A DNA stretch of 44,445 nt from Verrucomicrobiota bacterium (GCA_947471985.1 CANIZL010000054.1:1-44445), one strand, 5' to 3'; counted from the stretch's first letter, positions 1 through 10,575 are shown. The notes: generated by a model not told the origin, from the sequence alone. A program made the numbers and translations.

Positions 1-2412
1 CGTGGCCGACGGCGATTGGCCCTGCAGAACCACGCTGGTTGCGGTTAGCGCAGTCGGAATCTGCACGGGTTGGTGGGACGGTATCGGAAACCGCTTAAGC
101 TTGGTTCCATCAAACTCATAACGTTCGTCCCAAAGCGTCTTACGAACTCTTGCGCCTTCGGTTCCGACATGGTCACCGCCTTTGGGGAAAGCTACCTGCT
201 TCATCCAGAAGCAAGAGAGGGAGCTGTTAAGCACTCCTACCAATCTGACATGTTCCCCTTCAGTCGCGTCGGGAACGAGTTTGATGATTGGCGCGTGGCT
301 GTTGAACATGTAACCACCGCGGTCTAAGACGAAGTGATTGTGGGTGGCTACGTTCGCGAACGAAATGGACAAACTGGTCCGCATCTTTTTCGCCATGATG
401 ATGGCGTATTCTCTCCAATCCAGACCTCGTTGAGCCTTGGTTTTTCCAAAGTAAGGGGCGAAGGCAAGGATCCGACGAAACTTCCAAAACTGCTGCTCAG
501 CGGTAGGCGCTCCGACGAAGGAACCGCGCTCGTCGTAGGGGTAAATCACCCCGCTCGTCTCTCCATAACCAAAGTCTCGGATTGTCTCTCCTATCACCAT
601 CTTACGTAGAGATTTTTCGCTTATTCCAATTCGCGACCAATCTTGACGAGAATCAGAAACGAATACGTCGTCATCTCCAGGAATTGCCAAAAAGCCAATG
701 GATTCGCACTTGTCGCCGACGCAATAGTCCACGCTTTCGTCGATTTCTTCCTTCAACTCGGCTGCTCCCCCACCGCCAATGCTCCACGGGTGTGAGTGAA
801 ACTTTTGTCGGAGTGAGTCAGCCGAACTTACCCATTCGCTCTCGCTGCCCGGTTCGTCGATCTGACGCACAATGGCCCGCCAGACTAAACCTTTCGAGGG
901 GTCGGCGGGCGTCGATGGTTCGCCTGCAATTCCGAGCACGGTGCGGATGGTGCCACTCACAGGCGGCTGATTTTTCCCATAAAGGATGACCGTGGGCGTG
1001 CCGTGGCCGGGGATGTAGGTGCCCGAGGTGTCGAGGACGTGCGTGAGGTTCCAGCGCGGGAGGAATTCCTCGATGAGTTTTTTGCCAAACTCGCGCTTCA
1101 TGAACGCATTCCCGGTAATCTGCCCGACGAAACCGGCCGGCTGCTGCGCGGTGCCGTCGCCTCTGACTGCAAGGTCGAAGAATCGCTCCATGAAAGGCAC
1201 GGAAAGCGAGTATTTGCCGCGGCACGAGGGGAAACGCTCTCGGTAAAGCTCACTGACTGCCTTGTCCTTGACGGTGATGTAGGGCGGATTGCCGACGACG
1301 GCGTGGTATTGCTGCCCGAGGATACGGTGCAGGGCCTCGACGTCCTCGACCTCGTAGTGGTGCTTGAGTTCGTCGCGGAAAATCGCGTCTCCGGTGTCGA
1401 AGGTCCGCTGTGGGCCAGTGTTCGACTCGAACTCGCGAAACCGCCGCCCATGCAGCAGCGAGTCCCCCGTGGCCAAGTTGAGCCGAAAGTTAGGTGTGCC
1501 TTTGAGTTTGGTCACCCCCACCGACCGAAGTGCGGCAATCAGCAACCGAAACCGTGCAATCGCCACCGCAAACGGGTTCAGATCGACGCCGAACACGGAA
1601 TCCAGAGCTCGCTGTGCCAGTTCACGGATTGGTGTGGCAGGCTCAGCCTGTTGCCAGAGCTTCAGAATCCGGTCGAATCCCCCCAGCACGAAGTGACCAG
1701 AACCACACGTGGGATCGATCATCCGGACGCCCTTCAATCCGAAGGTTTGGATTGCCGGGTTCAACGTGCGGTCGAGGATGAACTCCTCGATGAAGAGCGG
1801 CGTTTGCAGCAGGGCGTAGCGCTTTCGCGCCGCCTCGGACAGATTTTGGTAGAGGTCGCCTAGGAAACGGGTGTCCCACGAGGCGTCTGTGAAATCGTGG
1901 TTCAGCACTCCAGTGTCGGGGTTCCGCTCCTGCCAGAAGCGCAGGAGCTTGGTCACCGCGTCGCCGGTCGGGCCGAACTGCCAGAGCGGGTTGTGCTTCG
2001 GATCGAACAGGTGGCTGAGGCCCGCCAGATTCGCCGCCGTGCGGAAGACGTGTTCAAGGTAGTCGCGGTCGGAATGGAGCTTATTCGTCCGGAAATATTC
2101 CTCCAGTTCGTGCTCCGCCGCCGTCCTCCGGTCGCCCGGCCCGCTGATCCACGGATGGTCCAGCAGCTCGTTGTCCTCCAAGAACCGGATGAAGACTGTT
2201 CCCAGCACCCAGGCCACGGCGATCTGAGTGATCAGTTCATCCCGCCACACCGAGTAGGCCTCGGTCGTCCGCCGACTCGCCCGGGCCGCCTCATATTGCC
2301 CGGTGAGCTTGGCCTTGATAGTCGGTTCCGCGTCGGAACGGTTGCGCAGGTCCTTCTCCAGATTGAGGAGGACCGGCTTGAGGGCGTCGAGCAAGGCAGT
2401 GCGGTCGATCAT
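1..2412 (-). CDS. pglX: BREX type 2 DNA adenine methyltransferase PglX, N-terminal 804 residues
   Basis: The frame is open from an ATG at 2412 to the left edge, so the gene is partial and its C-terminus lies outside. The product should methylate adenine as the self-marking enzyme of a phage-exclusion (BREX/Pgl) system. A SAM-binding motif I (DPTCGSGHF) is at residues 233-241 and the catalytic NPPY at 375-378, the order expected of a gamma-class N6-adenine methyltransferase. The N-terminus (FLEDNELLDHPWISGPGDR region) reads like BREX-2 PglX as I know it. Full-length PglX is usually about 1,200 residues. The start overlaps the pglW stop as ATGA, which indicates translational coupling and one operon. 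pglY, pglZ and the other BREX-2 genes would be expected to the left. I am confident of the methyltransferase, and fairly confident of the BREX-2 assignment because of the PglW neighbour. Confidence 0.9.
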   Translation of the reverse strand, partial: MIDRTALLDALKPVLLNLEKDLRNRSDAEPTIKAKLTGQYEAARASRRTTEAYSVWRDELITQIAVAWVLGTVFIRFLEDNELLDHPWISGPGDRRTAAEHELEEYFRTNKLHSDRDYLEHVFRTAANLAGLSHLFDPKHNPLWQFGPTGDAVTKLLRFWQERNPDTGVLNHDFTDASWDTRFLGDLYQNLSEAARKRYALLQTPLFIEEFILDRTLNPAIQTFGLKGVRMIDPTCGSGHFVLGGFDRILKLWQQAEPATPIRELAQRALDSVFGVDLNPFAVAIARFRLLIAALRSVGVTKLKGTPNFRLNLATGDSLLHGRRFREFESNTGPQRTFDTGDAIFRDELKHHYEVEDVEALHRILGQQYHAVVGNPPYITVKDKAVSELYRERFPSCRGKYSLSVPFMERFFDLAVRGDGTAQQPAGFVGQITGNAFMKREFGKKLIEEFLPRWNLTHVLDTSGTYIPGHGTPTVILYGKNQPPVSGTIRTVLGIAGEPSTPADPSKGLVWRAIVRQIDEPGSESEWVSSADSLRQKFHSHPWSIGGGGAAELKEEIDESVDYCVGDKCESIGFLAIPGDDDVFVSDSRQDWSRIGISEKSLRKMVIGETIRDFGYGETSGVIYPYDERGSFVGAPTAEQQFWKFRRILAFAPYFGKTKAQRGLDWREYAIIMAKKMRTSLSISFANVATHNHFVLDRGGYMFNSHAPIIKLVPDATEGEHVRLVGVLNSSLSCFWMKQVAFPKGGDHVGTEGARVRKTLWDERYEFDGTKLKRFPIPSHQPVQIPTALTATSVVLQGQSPSAT

Positions 2413-5400
2413 GACGTTGCGTTCTGAAAGCGGGCGGTAAGGTTGAGCCACACCTCGGGGATTTGTTCCCACTGTCCTCGCGTCGCCACCGGGACCGGAC
2501 GTCCGTGGAGCGTGGGAAGTCGGTTCTGGTCGTCCGAGGGGACGAGCACCCAGAGGGATCGGGGATTCTGGCCATCGAGGCAGATGGCTTCGCGGAGTTG
2601 TTCCAAAATCGGGATCTGGTTGAACCGGGCGAGCAGACCAATGTTCGTCAGGAGCACCGGACCATCCTGCGCGACCAATTGCGCCTTCAACTTGGGCATC
2701 ACGTAACTCGCCACGAGTTGATTGAGCTTATTCCAGTCGATGGAGGTCTCGGCGGCTTGGTCGGCCTCCAGGATTTTCTCCCACTTCACCTTCAACGACT
2801 CGGCTTGGGCCTTCAGTTCGTTCAACAGAAGGGTGTCGAGGTCGCAGACCGCCACTGGAAACCCCTCGCGGAGCCTTTGCTCAACGACGAGGTAGTTGGT
2901 CGTTGTCGAAACCAGCACGAGGTAGCCCGCCGTTTGGATCGAGCGTTGGAGCCGGTCCGTGAACTGATTGGCCGTCAGCTTCTCCGCCGTGACGCCATTT
3001 TCCTCGGCGTTGCCCGAATTCCCCTTCGTCGCCGTCGAGGAACTCACCCCGGTCACCCGGTCCCGCCGCTCCGAGCGATAGGCACCCCGGCCATTGTCCG
3101 CCGTCGGGTCCCACTTCAGCTTCGTATCGACCTGATCGAGCAAGGTATCCAGCTCGGGGCGATTGGGCAGCGGAGCCGCCTCGGGATAGCGGCTGCTGAC
3201 GCGCTGGCGGATGTCATCGACCGACAGGTCTCGCGTGCCGAGCAACGCACCCGCCGCCAACTGGATGGCGCGGCGCGGTTCCAATCCCCGGGGATAGACT
3301 TCCAGACGCGAGGAGAGTCCGGCAGTCAGCGAGGCGTTCACCGCCAGCTTAACCAGTCGTTCGTCGGAAAGCGGGGAGACTCCCTGCGGGACACGAACCC
3401 GGCGCAGGGTCTCGACCACCCGCGCAGGCGGTGCGAGCGGATCTTGCAGAGCCAAATCGTCGGCTTCCTTGCCCAACCGGAAGGCGTAGTCACCTAGGTC
3501 GTGGCTGATCGCAATCAGCACGCGGTCGTTGCTCCGGCTTTCGACGAAGCGGGCGGTCTTCAGGGAAAACTCGGTTTCGCAGGCGGTGCGGAGAACCGCG
3601 ATGGCGATTTGCGTCCGCCGGGGCTCGGTCTCGGTGGAGCCTCGGGCCGCGAGGAGCGCGTCCGCGAGTTCCTTGTGCGTCATCGCTCCGCCGGAGGCCT
3701 GGAGGATGTGGAAGATGGCCTCGCGAAGTCCGGTGATCGATGGCGTGCGCGCCCAACGGTCGCGGGCACTGCCAACGACCTGGCCAATCCGCTGACGGGA
3801 CACGCCGCTGTGTTTGGCGACCTCGGTCTGGCTGGGCCATCCCGCAAGGTCTTCCGGCGGGATGACCGCCCGCGGGGCATCGTTGAGCGCGGAACCGCTC
3901 GAAGGGGAATCCGACGGTTGGGAACTTTCCGACGGGAGTTCCTTCAACCCCAGAATGAGGCGGATGATGTCGGCTTCGCCTGCGCCAATCCTGTTCAATG
4001 ACGAGACCAAATGATTGGCCACCCAATCGATGCTCGCGGATTCCGACTCGTTGGGCGTGCTGTCCCGATGATCGGTTTCCGTGGCGTCCTGTTTGGGCTG
4101 GATGTCCGGGAAGCGAACACGCAGGTCGCGGTGCAGATCGGTGATTTCGCGCTGCGTCTTCTTGCCGACGCCGGACAGCCGATTGAGCCGCCAGATGGAG
4201 CACTGCAAGAGGTCCCGGACAGTGATGGCGTTGATCTTGTCCACGGCATTGGCCGCCCGGGTGCTGAGACCAAGTTCGACCAACTGGGTGGAGAGCTGAG
4301 CCTTCTCAATCAGCGCAGCGCGAGCAGCGGTCGTGATCAGGTCGCCACCATGGGGCGTCTGATCCAGTTCCGCGAAGACCGCCAGCCATGCGTCGCGCAT
4401 CTGGCGGGCGTTGTCGAACCGCTGGCTGAAATCCCGGCGCAGGGCGCGCTGGAAGAACTCGATCAACTGCTCACGCAAATCGGCGCTGAAACGTTCTGGG
4501 AAGAGATTGGCTTCGCAGTCGAGGACGGCTGGATCGCTCTTGCCGTCGCCCCACGCGGGAAGATCCCCGGTGGCCATCTCGTAGAGCGTCATGCCGACGG
4601 CGAATCGCTCCGCCTGGAGATCCCAGCGGATGGGCTTTCGAAGCCGGATGAAGGGGTCGAGGTAGGCGGTCGTTCCACACCGGATGTTCTCTGCGGAGAT
4701 GTGGGAAAGTGAGAAGTCGAACAGCGCGAGGTGCTGCTCGGACTGCTTGCCACGCTGCCGGATGCCGATGTTCTCGGGCTTGATGTCGCGGTGAGCCACG
4801 CCCATGCGCTCCAGTTCCACGACGGCATCGATCAGGTCCGTGCCGAAGCGCTGGAGGAAGTCGATGTGCAAGCGGCCTTCCTTGCGCAGGCGGCGGGCCA
4901 GCGTTTCTTCGCCCGCACGCTCCATCAGGATGCCTGCCAAACCGTGGAGATGCAGGAGTTCCTGGGCTTTGACGATCCCGGGATGGTCGAGGCGCTTGAG
5001 GGTCTCGAACTCCGACTTCAGGCGGTCGTTGTGGTCGGGCTGATTGGCGAGCTTCAGCACGGATTGCGATTCGCCGTGCTGAACCAAAAAGGCGACGGCC
5101 GTGGAACCTTGGCCGAGCCGTTCCAGCACTACCAACCCGCCCGGGAGGCGGTCGCCCGTCTTCGCTTCGATGGGATTCTGACGCGCCTCCGAATCCGGCG
5201 TGGTCAGTTCGTTCTCCACCAGGTTGAGTTGGTGGAGGAATTCCCGGACGTCGTCGTAGCGGGCGAGGACGTCGGGATGCGTGCTGAACCGGATGAGATC
5301 GCGAAGTTCGTCGCCCGCAGCATCCATGACGCTGCCGATGTCCAAACCGCCTTCGCTCGTCACCCGCTGGGTCATTTCCAACGGCGACGTCGCGGGCGTC

Positions 5401-6680
5401 TGGCCGGTGAACAGGTAGTAGGCCAGCGCCCCGAGGCTGAAAATGTCCTGGCTGAGTGCGTCGCAGAACGGGTCGCGCTGCGCTTCCGGCGAGAGGTAAA
5501 CGGCCGAGGAATCCTCCACCAACTGCTCGGCGTGGAGGGTTCCGGTGACGCGGGTCGCACCGGTGGTGGTGGCACTCGACCGCCGCGCGAGTTGCCAGTT
5601 CAGGATCTGGAGTTGGGGAACGGGAGCCTCGGGATTCAGCACCAGAATGCTCTGAGGGCTGAGTGCGCGGTGAACCAAGCGGCGATGATGAGCGAACTGA
5701 AGGGCTTCAGCGATCTGCCGCACGAATTCGAGGCGGGTGCCGACCGTCAAGCGGTCCGCCCGTTGCGCCATGTAATGGTCGAGACGTTGGGCACCGGTCG
5801 GAATCCGGAACACCAGCGCCGGTCCGAGCTCGTGCTGGGTAAACGTCTCCGCGAGGACGATTCCCGGATGCAGCAGATCCTGGAGTGACATGAACTCTTT
5901 CTCCGCGGCGCGTTGGAGGGACTGGCGTTCATTGGCGGGAAGATGCGGCGCAATCGGGTAGAGACGGACGATGCGCCGCGTATCGGGCAAATTGACGTGG
6001 GCCGCAATCCAATCCTGAAACAGGCCGACCGGGCTCTCGTTGAAGATCTCCTTGAGCTCGAAATCGGCCACCCGCCGGGACTTCTGGGTCTGTCGGATGC
6101 CCGCTTCTTCCAACGCCCGAAAGACTGCACGAGCCGCCGGTTTGTCGAGGCGTTGGGCGTTGTTGCGCTCCTGCCCGAGTCCATTCCGGTTGATGAGCGC
6201 CTGAAGGATCCCCGGAGACTTGTCTGTGTCGCGAAGGAAGACGTTCGTGCGCCCGGCCCCCGCCAAACGATTCTGGAGGTCAGTGGCGGAGCAAAACACG
6301 ACCGCTTCGAGATACGGAATCGACGTCTTGGCCGCCGCCTTCTGCCGCCGCAGTAGGGAAACCAGCTTGCGGGCCTTCCGATTGGCGAGGAAAAGCGGGT
6401 TGTCGTAGGTGAAGCGGTGCCCGCCAGTGGTCCATGTCCACGTGTGGACGTCGCCGTTGAGGATGCCCGGCCGGCTCTTGATCTCGACCAGGAAGAACCC
6501 CATCGGGGTCAGAATCAGGGCATCGATCTCGTTGATCGTGCCGTCATCCGCGAGAAACTCGAAGTTGGACCAAGCCATGTAGGGCTCGTGGTCGGGCAAT
6601 CCCGCGCGCAGGTATTCCAACGCCTCGGACTCCCAAGCCGATTGGGAGGGCGTGATGGCTTTCCAGCGTTGCGGTGACAT
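2409..6680 (-). CDS. pglW: BREX type 2 serine/threonine kinase PglW
   Basis: A 1423-residue multidomain protein. Residues about 16-130 form a NERD (nuclease-related) domain with the D53 and E66-x-K68 pattern. Residues about 200-480 form a first kinase-like domain whose catalytic loop reads HRALSPQS instead of HRDxKPxN, so it is probably a pseudokinase. Residues about 510-770 form a second kinase domain with GQGSTAVAFLV as the glycine loop, HRDIKPEN at 630-637 and DFS in place of DFG at 655-657. After residue 800 come helix-hairpin-helix-like (LSGVGKKTQREI) and HTH-like (VAKHSGVSRQRIGQV) segments. The size and NERD-kinase order are those of PglW, the kinase of the Streptomyces Pgl/BREX-2 phage-resistance system. 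The last codons overlap the pglX start by four bases. The second kinase is likely the active one; the role of the first is inference. Confidence 0.92.
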   Translation of the reverse strand: MSPQRWKAITPSQSAWESEALEYLRAGLPDHEPYMAWSNFEFLADDGTINEIDALILTPMGFFLVEIKSRPGILNGDVHTWTWTTGGHRFTYDNPLFLANRKARKLVSLLRRQKAAAKTSIPYLEAVVFCSATDLQNRLAGAGRTNVFLRDTDKSPGILQALINRNGLGQERNNAQRLDKPAARAVFRALEEAGIRQTQKSRRVADFELKEIFNESPVGLFQDWIAAHVNLPDTRRIVRLYPIAPHLPANERQSLQRAAEKEFMSLQDLLHPGIVLAETFTQHELGPALVFRIPTGAQRLDHYMAQRADRLTVGTRLEFVRQIAEALQFAHHRRLVHRALSPQSILVLNPEAPVPQLQILNWQLARRSSATTTGATRVTGTLHAEQLVEDSSAVYLSPEAQRDPFCDALSQDIFSLGALAYYLFTGQTPATSPLEMTQRVTSEGGLDIGSVMDAAGDELRDLIRFSTHPDVLARYDDVREFLHQLNLVENELTTPDSEARQNPIEAKTGDRLPGGLVVLERLGQGSTAVAFLVQHGESQSVLKLANQPDHNDRLKSEFETLKRLDHPGIVKAQELLHLHGLAGILMERAGEETLARRLRKEGRLHIDFLQRFGTDLIDAVVELERMGVAHRDIKPENIGIRQRGKQSEQHLALFDFSLSHISAENIRCGTTAYLDPFIRLRKPIRWDLQAERFAVGMTLYEMATGDLPAWGDGKSDPAVLDCEANLFPERFSADLREQLIEFFQRALRRDFSQRFDNARQMRDAWLAVFAELDQTPHGGDLITTAARAALIEKAQLSTQLVELGLSTRAANAVDKINAITVRDLLQCSIWRLNRLSGVGKKTQREITDLHRDLRVRFPDIQPKQDATETDHRDSTPNESESASIDWVANHLVSSLNRIGAGEADIIRLILGLKELPSESSQPSDSPSSGSALNDAPRAVIPPEDLAGWPSQTEVAKHSGVSRQRIGQVVGSARDRWARTPSITGLREAIFHILQASGGAMTHKELADALLAARGSTETEPRRTQIAIAVLRTACETEFSLKTARFVESRSNDRVLIAISHDLGDYAFRLGKEADDLALQDPLAPPARVVETLRRVRVPQGVSPLSDERLVKLAVNASLTAGLSSRLEVYPRGLEPRRAIQLAAGALLGTRDLSVDDIRQRVSSRYPEAAPLPNRPELDTLLDQVDTKLKWDPTADNGRGAYRSERRDRVTGVSSSTATKGNSGNAEENGVTAEKLTANQFTDRLQRSIQTAGYLVLVSTTTNYLVVEQRLREGFPVAVCDLDTLLLNELKAQAESLKVKWEKILEADQAAETSIDWNKLNQLVASYVMPKLKAQLVAQDGPVLLTNIGLLARFNQIPILEQLREAICLDGQNPRSLWVLVPSDDQNRLPTLHGRPVPVATRGQWEQIPEVWLNLTARFQNATS

Positions 6681-6709
6681 GTGTGGGTGGCAGCTCCGGG
6701 CGTCAGGAC

Positions 6710-6943
6710 CTACGGTTTCGGGGTCTTCTTCCCCTTGGTTGGGTACTTGGCCTCCCCGACGGCTGACTCGTCACCCGCGAGACCGCCCTTGACCCATCCG
6801 TCGATCTCCGAGGCCAAGAATTTCCAGAGCTTGCCCACCTTGTGCGCGGGCATGCGTTTCCGGGTGATCCACTTGTAGATCGTGTCCGGATTGACCCCGA
6901 GATGCGCCGCGATCTCGTCCACGGATAACCAGCGTTCTGGCAT
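6710..6943 (-). CDS. small excisionase/MerR-type helix-turn-helix protein
   Basis: A 77-residue protein. Residues 1-55 are a compact HTH domain of the HTH_17/excisionase kind (LSVDEIAAHLGVNPDTIYKW, then a wing-like RMPAHKVGKLWKF), followed by a lysine-rich tail. I chose the ATG at 6943 because the family starts a few residues before the HTH; the frame stays open to 7000 without family-like sequence. It lies 29 bp upstream of pglW in the same direction and so could be the first gene of the BREX operon. It may regulate that operon or act as a recombination directionality factor. Neither role can be decided from sequence. Confidence 0.8.
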   Translation of the reverse strand: MPERWLSVDEIAAHLGVNPDTIYKWITRKRMPAHKVGKLWKFLASEIDGWVKGGLAGDESAVGEAKYPTKGKKTPKP

Positions 6944-7020
6944 AAGATTCTTTCTGTGATCAGGCCATGAGGCACGACCACTGGGAACCAACGGATTCAA
7001 TTTCCAACGCTACGAGAGCT

Positions 7021-7056
7021 GTCCAACAAAGCCAGCCAAAAACCGGATGAAGCGGA
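7021..7056 (+). repeat. 36-bp imperfect direct repeat, copy A
   Basis: This stretch matches 12888-12923 at about 31 of 36 positions in the same orientation, with the shared core AAAGCCAGCCAAAA and ATGAAGCGGA. It lies between the dprA-like stop and the HTH gene. Together the two copies bracket the dprA, RecQ-PRTase, unknown and hsdM/S-remnant block. It may be a recombination scar or a dispersed intergenic element with regulatory function. Confidence 0.6.
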
Positions 7057-7070
7057 GGTGAAAACCACTC

Positions 7071-8375
7071 TCAGAGCAGACGGTCAACGTTCTTGACCGT
7101 TCGGAAGCGCACCGGCTTTGGCTTGGTTACTCGTTCAACAACCGCTTCCGCTACTAATCGAGCAAGCCACGCTTTTGCCTGCGGTTTCGTGACATCGAGA
7201 AGGCCTGCAACCTCATCCTCAGTTCGAGGCTCAATAAGTTCACGGCGTAAAATGTTCCGGACCGCCGTCAATAACTCAACGCCTGCCGATGGCTTCGAAG
7301 TAGCCGCCGGTAGCAGGCTGCTCTCTGCGACCGCTTCAGCTTTTTCAGCCACAAGTGCAGGCTCACAAGCTGACGGTTCCTTTCGTAGAGTCAGCGACAA
7401 CGTGTCCTGTTTGAGTTCAACAGCTACGGACCCAACAGCAGCGGTGAATGCCATTTCGAATTCCTGAACGCTGCGCGGATTCGGCCACGGTTTGCCGCCA
7501 CGGCTAAGCAGGGCCGAATTGCCTTTGCCGGCATTATCTCCGTTGCGAACAAAGATCGGCACGAAGTGAAGGCGGTCGAGTTGCTCAATGGCTCCAGCCC
7601 ATGTTCCGCCCTTCTCGAAGTCCGAGGTCACCACCAAAGCCTTGTCCGCGAGGGCATAGATGAGTTTGTTGCGTTGCATGGCGTGCCCGACGTTGAAGCC
7701 CGCCGCCGGATCGTAAGGAGAGATAAGCACCAGTCGGCCTTCCATCAATGGCTGGCGATTTTCCCGCGCCAGCGCCGCCCGTTCCAGGCTATCCGCCATC
7801 ACGCCCGCCACATCGCCGCCCGCAACCAAAGCACCATACATCGCCGCCCTGTCTATTCCCTTCGCTCCACCTGACACGATGTTGCGACGCGCCGCGGCGC
7901 TCAATCGCCCGACGTTTTCAGTGAATCCGACGAGTTCGTCATCCACATGGCGAGAGCCGACAACTGCCAGCCCGCCTTTTTCGAGCAAAGCAATATCGCC
8001 GCACCCGTAAAGCAGCGGAGGTGCATCTTCCTTGAGCTTTGCCTTCAGCCGCCTCGGATACTTGGGGTCAGCCCGGCTGATCACCCAGATGGCCCGTGCA
8101 TTCCAACGTTCCACGGCCTGACTGAGCAGGAACCCACGCGCAAGAAGCGCATCCAGCCGCGCTCGGCCGAAAGGCTGCGCGCAAACTTCAATCAACTCCT
8201 GCGCATCCGGCGCGAGCAAGTCCGCAGGCTGCTTCTGCTTTTGGCGCAGTATGACTGCGAGTCGGTTGTATTCACCCAGGCTGAGTAGATCGCGGGTGGT
8301 CTCACCGCGTCCGGCAATCAACGGAGCGGTCAGGAGCAGGATCGCCTGCGTGTTCGGTGTCAGAGGCTCGATCAT
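7071..8375 (-). CDS. DprA/Smf-like DNA-processing protein, defence-associated
   Basis: A 434-residue protein with a central Rossmann fold of the DprA/Smf family at about 120-290: VVGSRH (138-143), SGGAKGID (168-175), and the [15 protein letters not shown] segment. An N-terminal helical part precedes it. A long linker and a C-terminal winged-helix-like region ([17 protein letters not shown]) follow. Classical DprA loads RecA on incoming ssDNA in transformation. Here its start ATG overlaps the stop of the RecQ-PRTase gene as ATGA, so the two are coupled and probably act together. DprA-like plus phosphoribosyltransferase is the gene content of the ShosTA anti-phage pair, where the DprA-like partner acts as antitoxin. 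That role here is inferred from the gene pair and not from diagnostic residues. Confidence 0.88.
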   Translation of the reverse strand: MIEPLTPNTQAILLLTAPLIAGRGETTRDLLSLGEYNRLAVILRQKQKQPADLLAPDAQELIEVCAQPFGRARLDALLARGFLLSQAVERWNARAIWVISRADPKYPRRLKAKLKEDAPPLLYGCGDIALLEKGGLAVVGSRHVDDELVGFTENVGRLSAAARRNIVSGGAKGIDRAAMYGALVAGGDVAGVMADSLERAALARENRQPLMEGRLVLISPYDPAAGFNVGHAMQRNKLIYALADKALVVTSDFEKGGTWAGAIEQLDRLHFVPIFVRNGDNAGKGNSALLSRGGKPWPNPRSVQEFEMAFTAAVGSVAVELKQDTLSLTLRKEPSACEPALVAEKAEAVAESSLLPAATSKPSAGVELLTAVRNILRRELIEPRTEDEVAGLLDVTKPQAKAWLARLVAEAVVERVTKPKPVRFRTVKNVDRLL

Positions 8376-10456
8376 TCGTCAGAGTTTGCAGTTGATGCCA
8401 GCGCCAAAGGATACACCGGGCCACTGCCGTTGGAGGTTAAAAGATAAGCGGCGACCGTCAGCGTCCACCTTGAATCCACCATATCATCTACCAGAAGCAC
8501 GGGACCAGTCGGCACTTGTCCACGGACGGCCAGTGCGCCATCCACGTTGCGCGCCTGCTGGCTGCTGTTCGCCATTTCCTTTTGAGCCGGTCTCTCATCT
8601 GTCTTCTCCATGACCGCATGAAAAGGCAAGTTTAACGCAGAAGCCAGACGCCGTGCAAAGTCAGGCACAAGGTCGGGATGGCGGAGCGATGGAATACATG
8701 TCAACCACTGCGGAGCCGGAGTGGGTCTCCACGCATTCACCAGAGCCGCACATGCTGTTACCAGTTCTTCGGAGAAACGCCCTTCTTGATACTTGCCGCG
8801 ACGAACTAGCTGTCCCCAGCCGGCATCGCCCCATGTGCAAAGCATTTTGCCGGGTTGGAGATTCTGACCGACAGGTATGCTCGTATTACTCCGAGCACCC
8901 AGACTCGGAAGGCCTCCTGGCGGCCATTTTTTGCGAGGTTCGAGCGGCAGATCGGAGCGTCGCAAAAAGGCTATAGCCTCCTGGACGAGTCCGGCATGTA
9001 CTGTGCCAGGCAAGTGAGGAAGGTTTGGAGGTTGGAAACCCGCAGTGACACCATCAAGCGCATCAATCAGGAACTCCATGTGGCCGTCCGTAAGCCTCAC
9101 ATAATTCTGCATTTGATCCTGCTCATCCTTTCGCAAGGCCGTGATACTTTCTGCCCTCTGCCAAAACGCTTCGCTCAAATCTGCTGCCGCAAGAATCCAT
9201 TTGCTGCCCTGCCTGATGACAGGAGCGGGAGATTCCAGTGACATGAGTAGCAAAGCCTTCTCGATGCGACTTTCACTCATATTGACGTGCGCGGTCAGTT
9301 CTCTTTTCGACAAACCCTCCGGTGCAGCCAGTAATGCTGCGAGAACCTGAGCGGCTTCGTCCCGGGTCGGGAATGCGCCTTTGCGGAACGAGTCTGTAAT
9401 GTCAGTTTCCTCCCTGCCGCTCAGAAGAACCCCGTAGGCGTGCGGCACCGCTCGTCCTGCACGTCCGACTTGCTGGTAATATGCGACCACTGAGCCCGGA
9501 GTTTGGTAGTGAATCACAAAAGACAAATCCGGCTTGTCGTAACCCATTCCCAGTTTCGTCGTGGCCACGAGAGCTTTGATTTGATTGCCTAGCAATGCGT
9601 CTTCCAATTCGTGGGCACGCTCAGGCGGCAGTTCGCTGTGGTAGGCGTATACGTCGTGCCCCTTTATTTGCAGCCATTCCGCAACACGTTCAGCATCCCG
9701 AACGGTCAAGGTGTAGATGATTCCGTATCCCCCCAACGTCTTCAATTGTTCTGCGAGCCAAGCCATCCGTTCAGCGGGATCTGACAACCGGATCGTCTGT
9801 AGGAAAAGGGACGCACGCGCGAGGTCCCCGCGAATCTTTTGCAAGTCTGGTCCAAGGACAACATCGAGATCGGCCATAACACGATTGTTCGCCGTAGCGG
9901 TTGTCGCGAGAACCCGCACGTTTCGCGGAAGACTTGCGATTCTACGCTGAATCTGGCGGTAGTGTGGCCTGAAGTCATGCCCCCAGTCCGAGATACAATG
10001 CGCTTCATCAATCACCAGCAATGAGATGTTGCCAGTAACCGGTCCCAAAACGCCATCGACAAAGTCAGGGTTTGAGAGTTGCTCCGGCGTGCTCAGAATA
10101 ATGTCGATCTCGCCGTTTCTGACTCTGGCCCCGTTAGCGGCCCATTCCGGCCGGTTATCATGGCTAAACCGAGCAGCTCTTACTCCCATTCGAGCCGCCG
10201 CGTCTATCTGGTTCCGCATCAACGAAAGAAGCGGCGAAATCAAAATGGCAGGTCCCAAGCCTTCTTCGCGCAGCAGCTTGGCGGCGATGAAATAGACCGA
10301 ACTCTTTCCCCAACCGGTTTTCTGCACCACGAGCAAACGACCACGACCATCCACTACATACTGGATTGCTTCTTCCTGACCGTCATGAAAGACAGCGGCG
10401 GGATTCTTCGTGCCGAGGCACAGCAGTTCGAGAGCACGTATTGAATTGTATGGCAT
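8372..10456 (-). CDS. RecQ-like helicase fused to a C-terminal phosphoribosyltransferase
   Basis: An SF2 helicase with Walker [21 protein letters not shown] (motif II plus the RecQ aromatic loop), LATTATAN (motif III), a second RecA-like lobe ([14 protein letters not shown]) and QQVGRAGR (motif VI). No four-cysteine RecQ zinc site or HRDC domain is visible. The last 120 residues are a ComF-like phosphoribosyltransferase ending in the PRPP loop [15 protein letters not shown] used the ATG at 10456, about 20 residues before the first helicase motif; a TTG at 10507 gives 17 more residues and neither has a good ribosome-binding site. The stop overlaps the dprA-like start by four bases. The likely role is defence: nucleic-acid sensing or unwinding coupled to a nucleotide/PRPP reaction (inference). 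Confidence 0.9.
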   Translation of the reverse strand: MPYNSIRALELLCLGTKNPAAVFHDGQEEAIQYVVDGRGRLLVVQKTGWGKSSVYFIAAKLLREEGLGPAILISPLLSLMRNQIDAAARMGVRAARFSHDNRPEWAANGARVRNGEIDIILSTPEQLSNPDFVDGVLGPVTGNISLLVIDEAHCISDWGHDFRPHYRQIQRRIASLPRNVRVLATTATANNRVMADLDVVLGPDLQKIRGDLARASLFLQTIRLSDPAERMAWLAEQLKTLGGYGIIYTLTVRDAERVAEWLQIKGHDVYAYHSELPPERAHELEDALLGNQIKALVATTKLGMGYDKPDLSFVIHYQTPGSVVAYYQQVGRAGRAVPHAYGVLLSGREETDITDSFRKGAFPTRDEAAQVLAALLAAPEGLSKRELTAHVNMSESRIEKALLLMSLESPAPVIRQGSKWILAAADLSEAFWQRAESITALRKDEQDQMQNYVRLTDGHMEFLIDALDGVTAGFQPPNLPHLPGTVHAGLVQEAIAFLRRSDLPLEPRKKWPPGGLPSLGARSNTSIPVGQNLQPGKMLCTWGDAGWGQLVRRGKYQEGRFSEELVTACAALVNAWRPTPAPQWLTCIPSLRHPDLVPDFARRLASALNLPFHAVMEKTDERPAQKEMANSSQQARNVDGALAVRGQVPTGPVLLVDDMVDSRWTLTVAAYLLTSNGSGPVYPLALASTANSDE

Positions 10457-10575
10457 GGTGGCTAGATGTTCACATTTCACCGTGCGCGAGATGCCGCCCG
10501 TGCCCAACCAAATAGCTGGGCTCCCCGGAGGCCTTCGAGGTTGGCGTTGTCGACGCTGTATTTGTTGAGGGACAT

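Noticed and set aside
1003-1863. 286-codon plus-strand ORF
   Set aside because: It lies opposite the pglX frame, which carries motif I and NPPY; the ORF is a GC-rich shadow with no family resemblance. The same holds for plus-strand ORFs at 2463-3497 and 4731-5888 opposite pglW.
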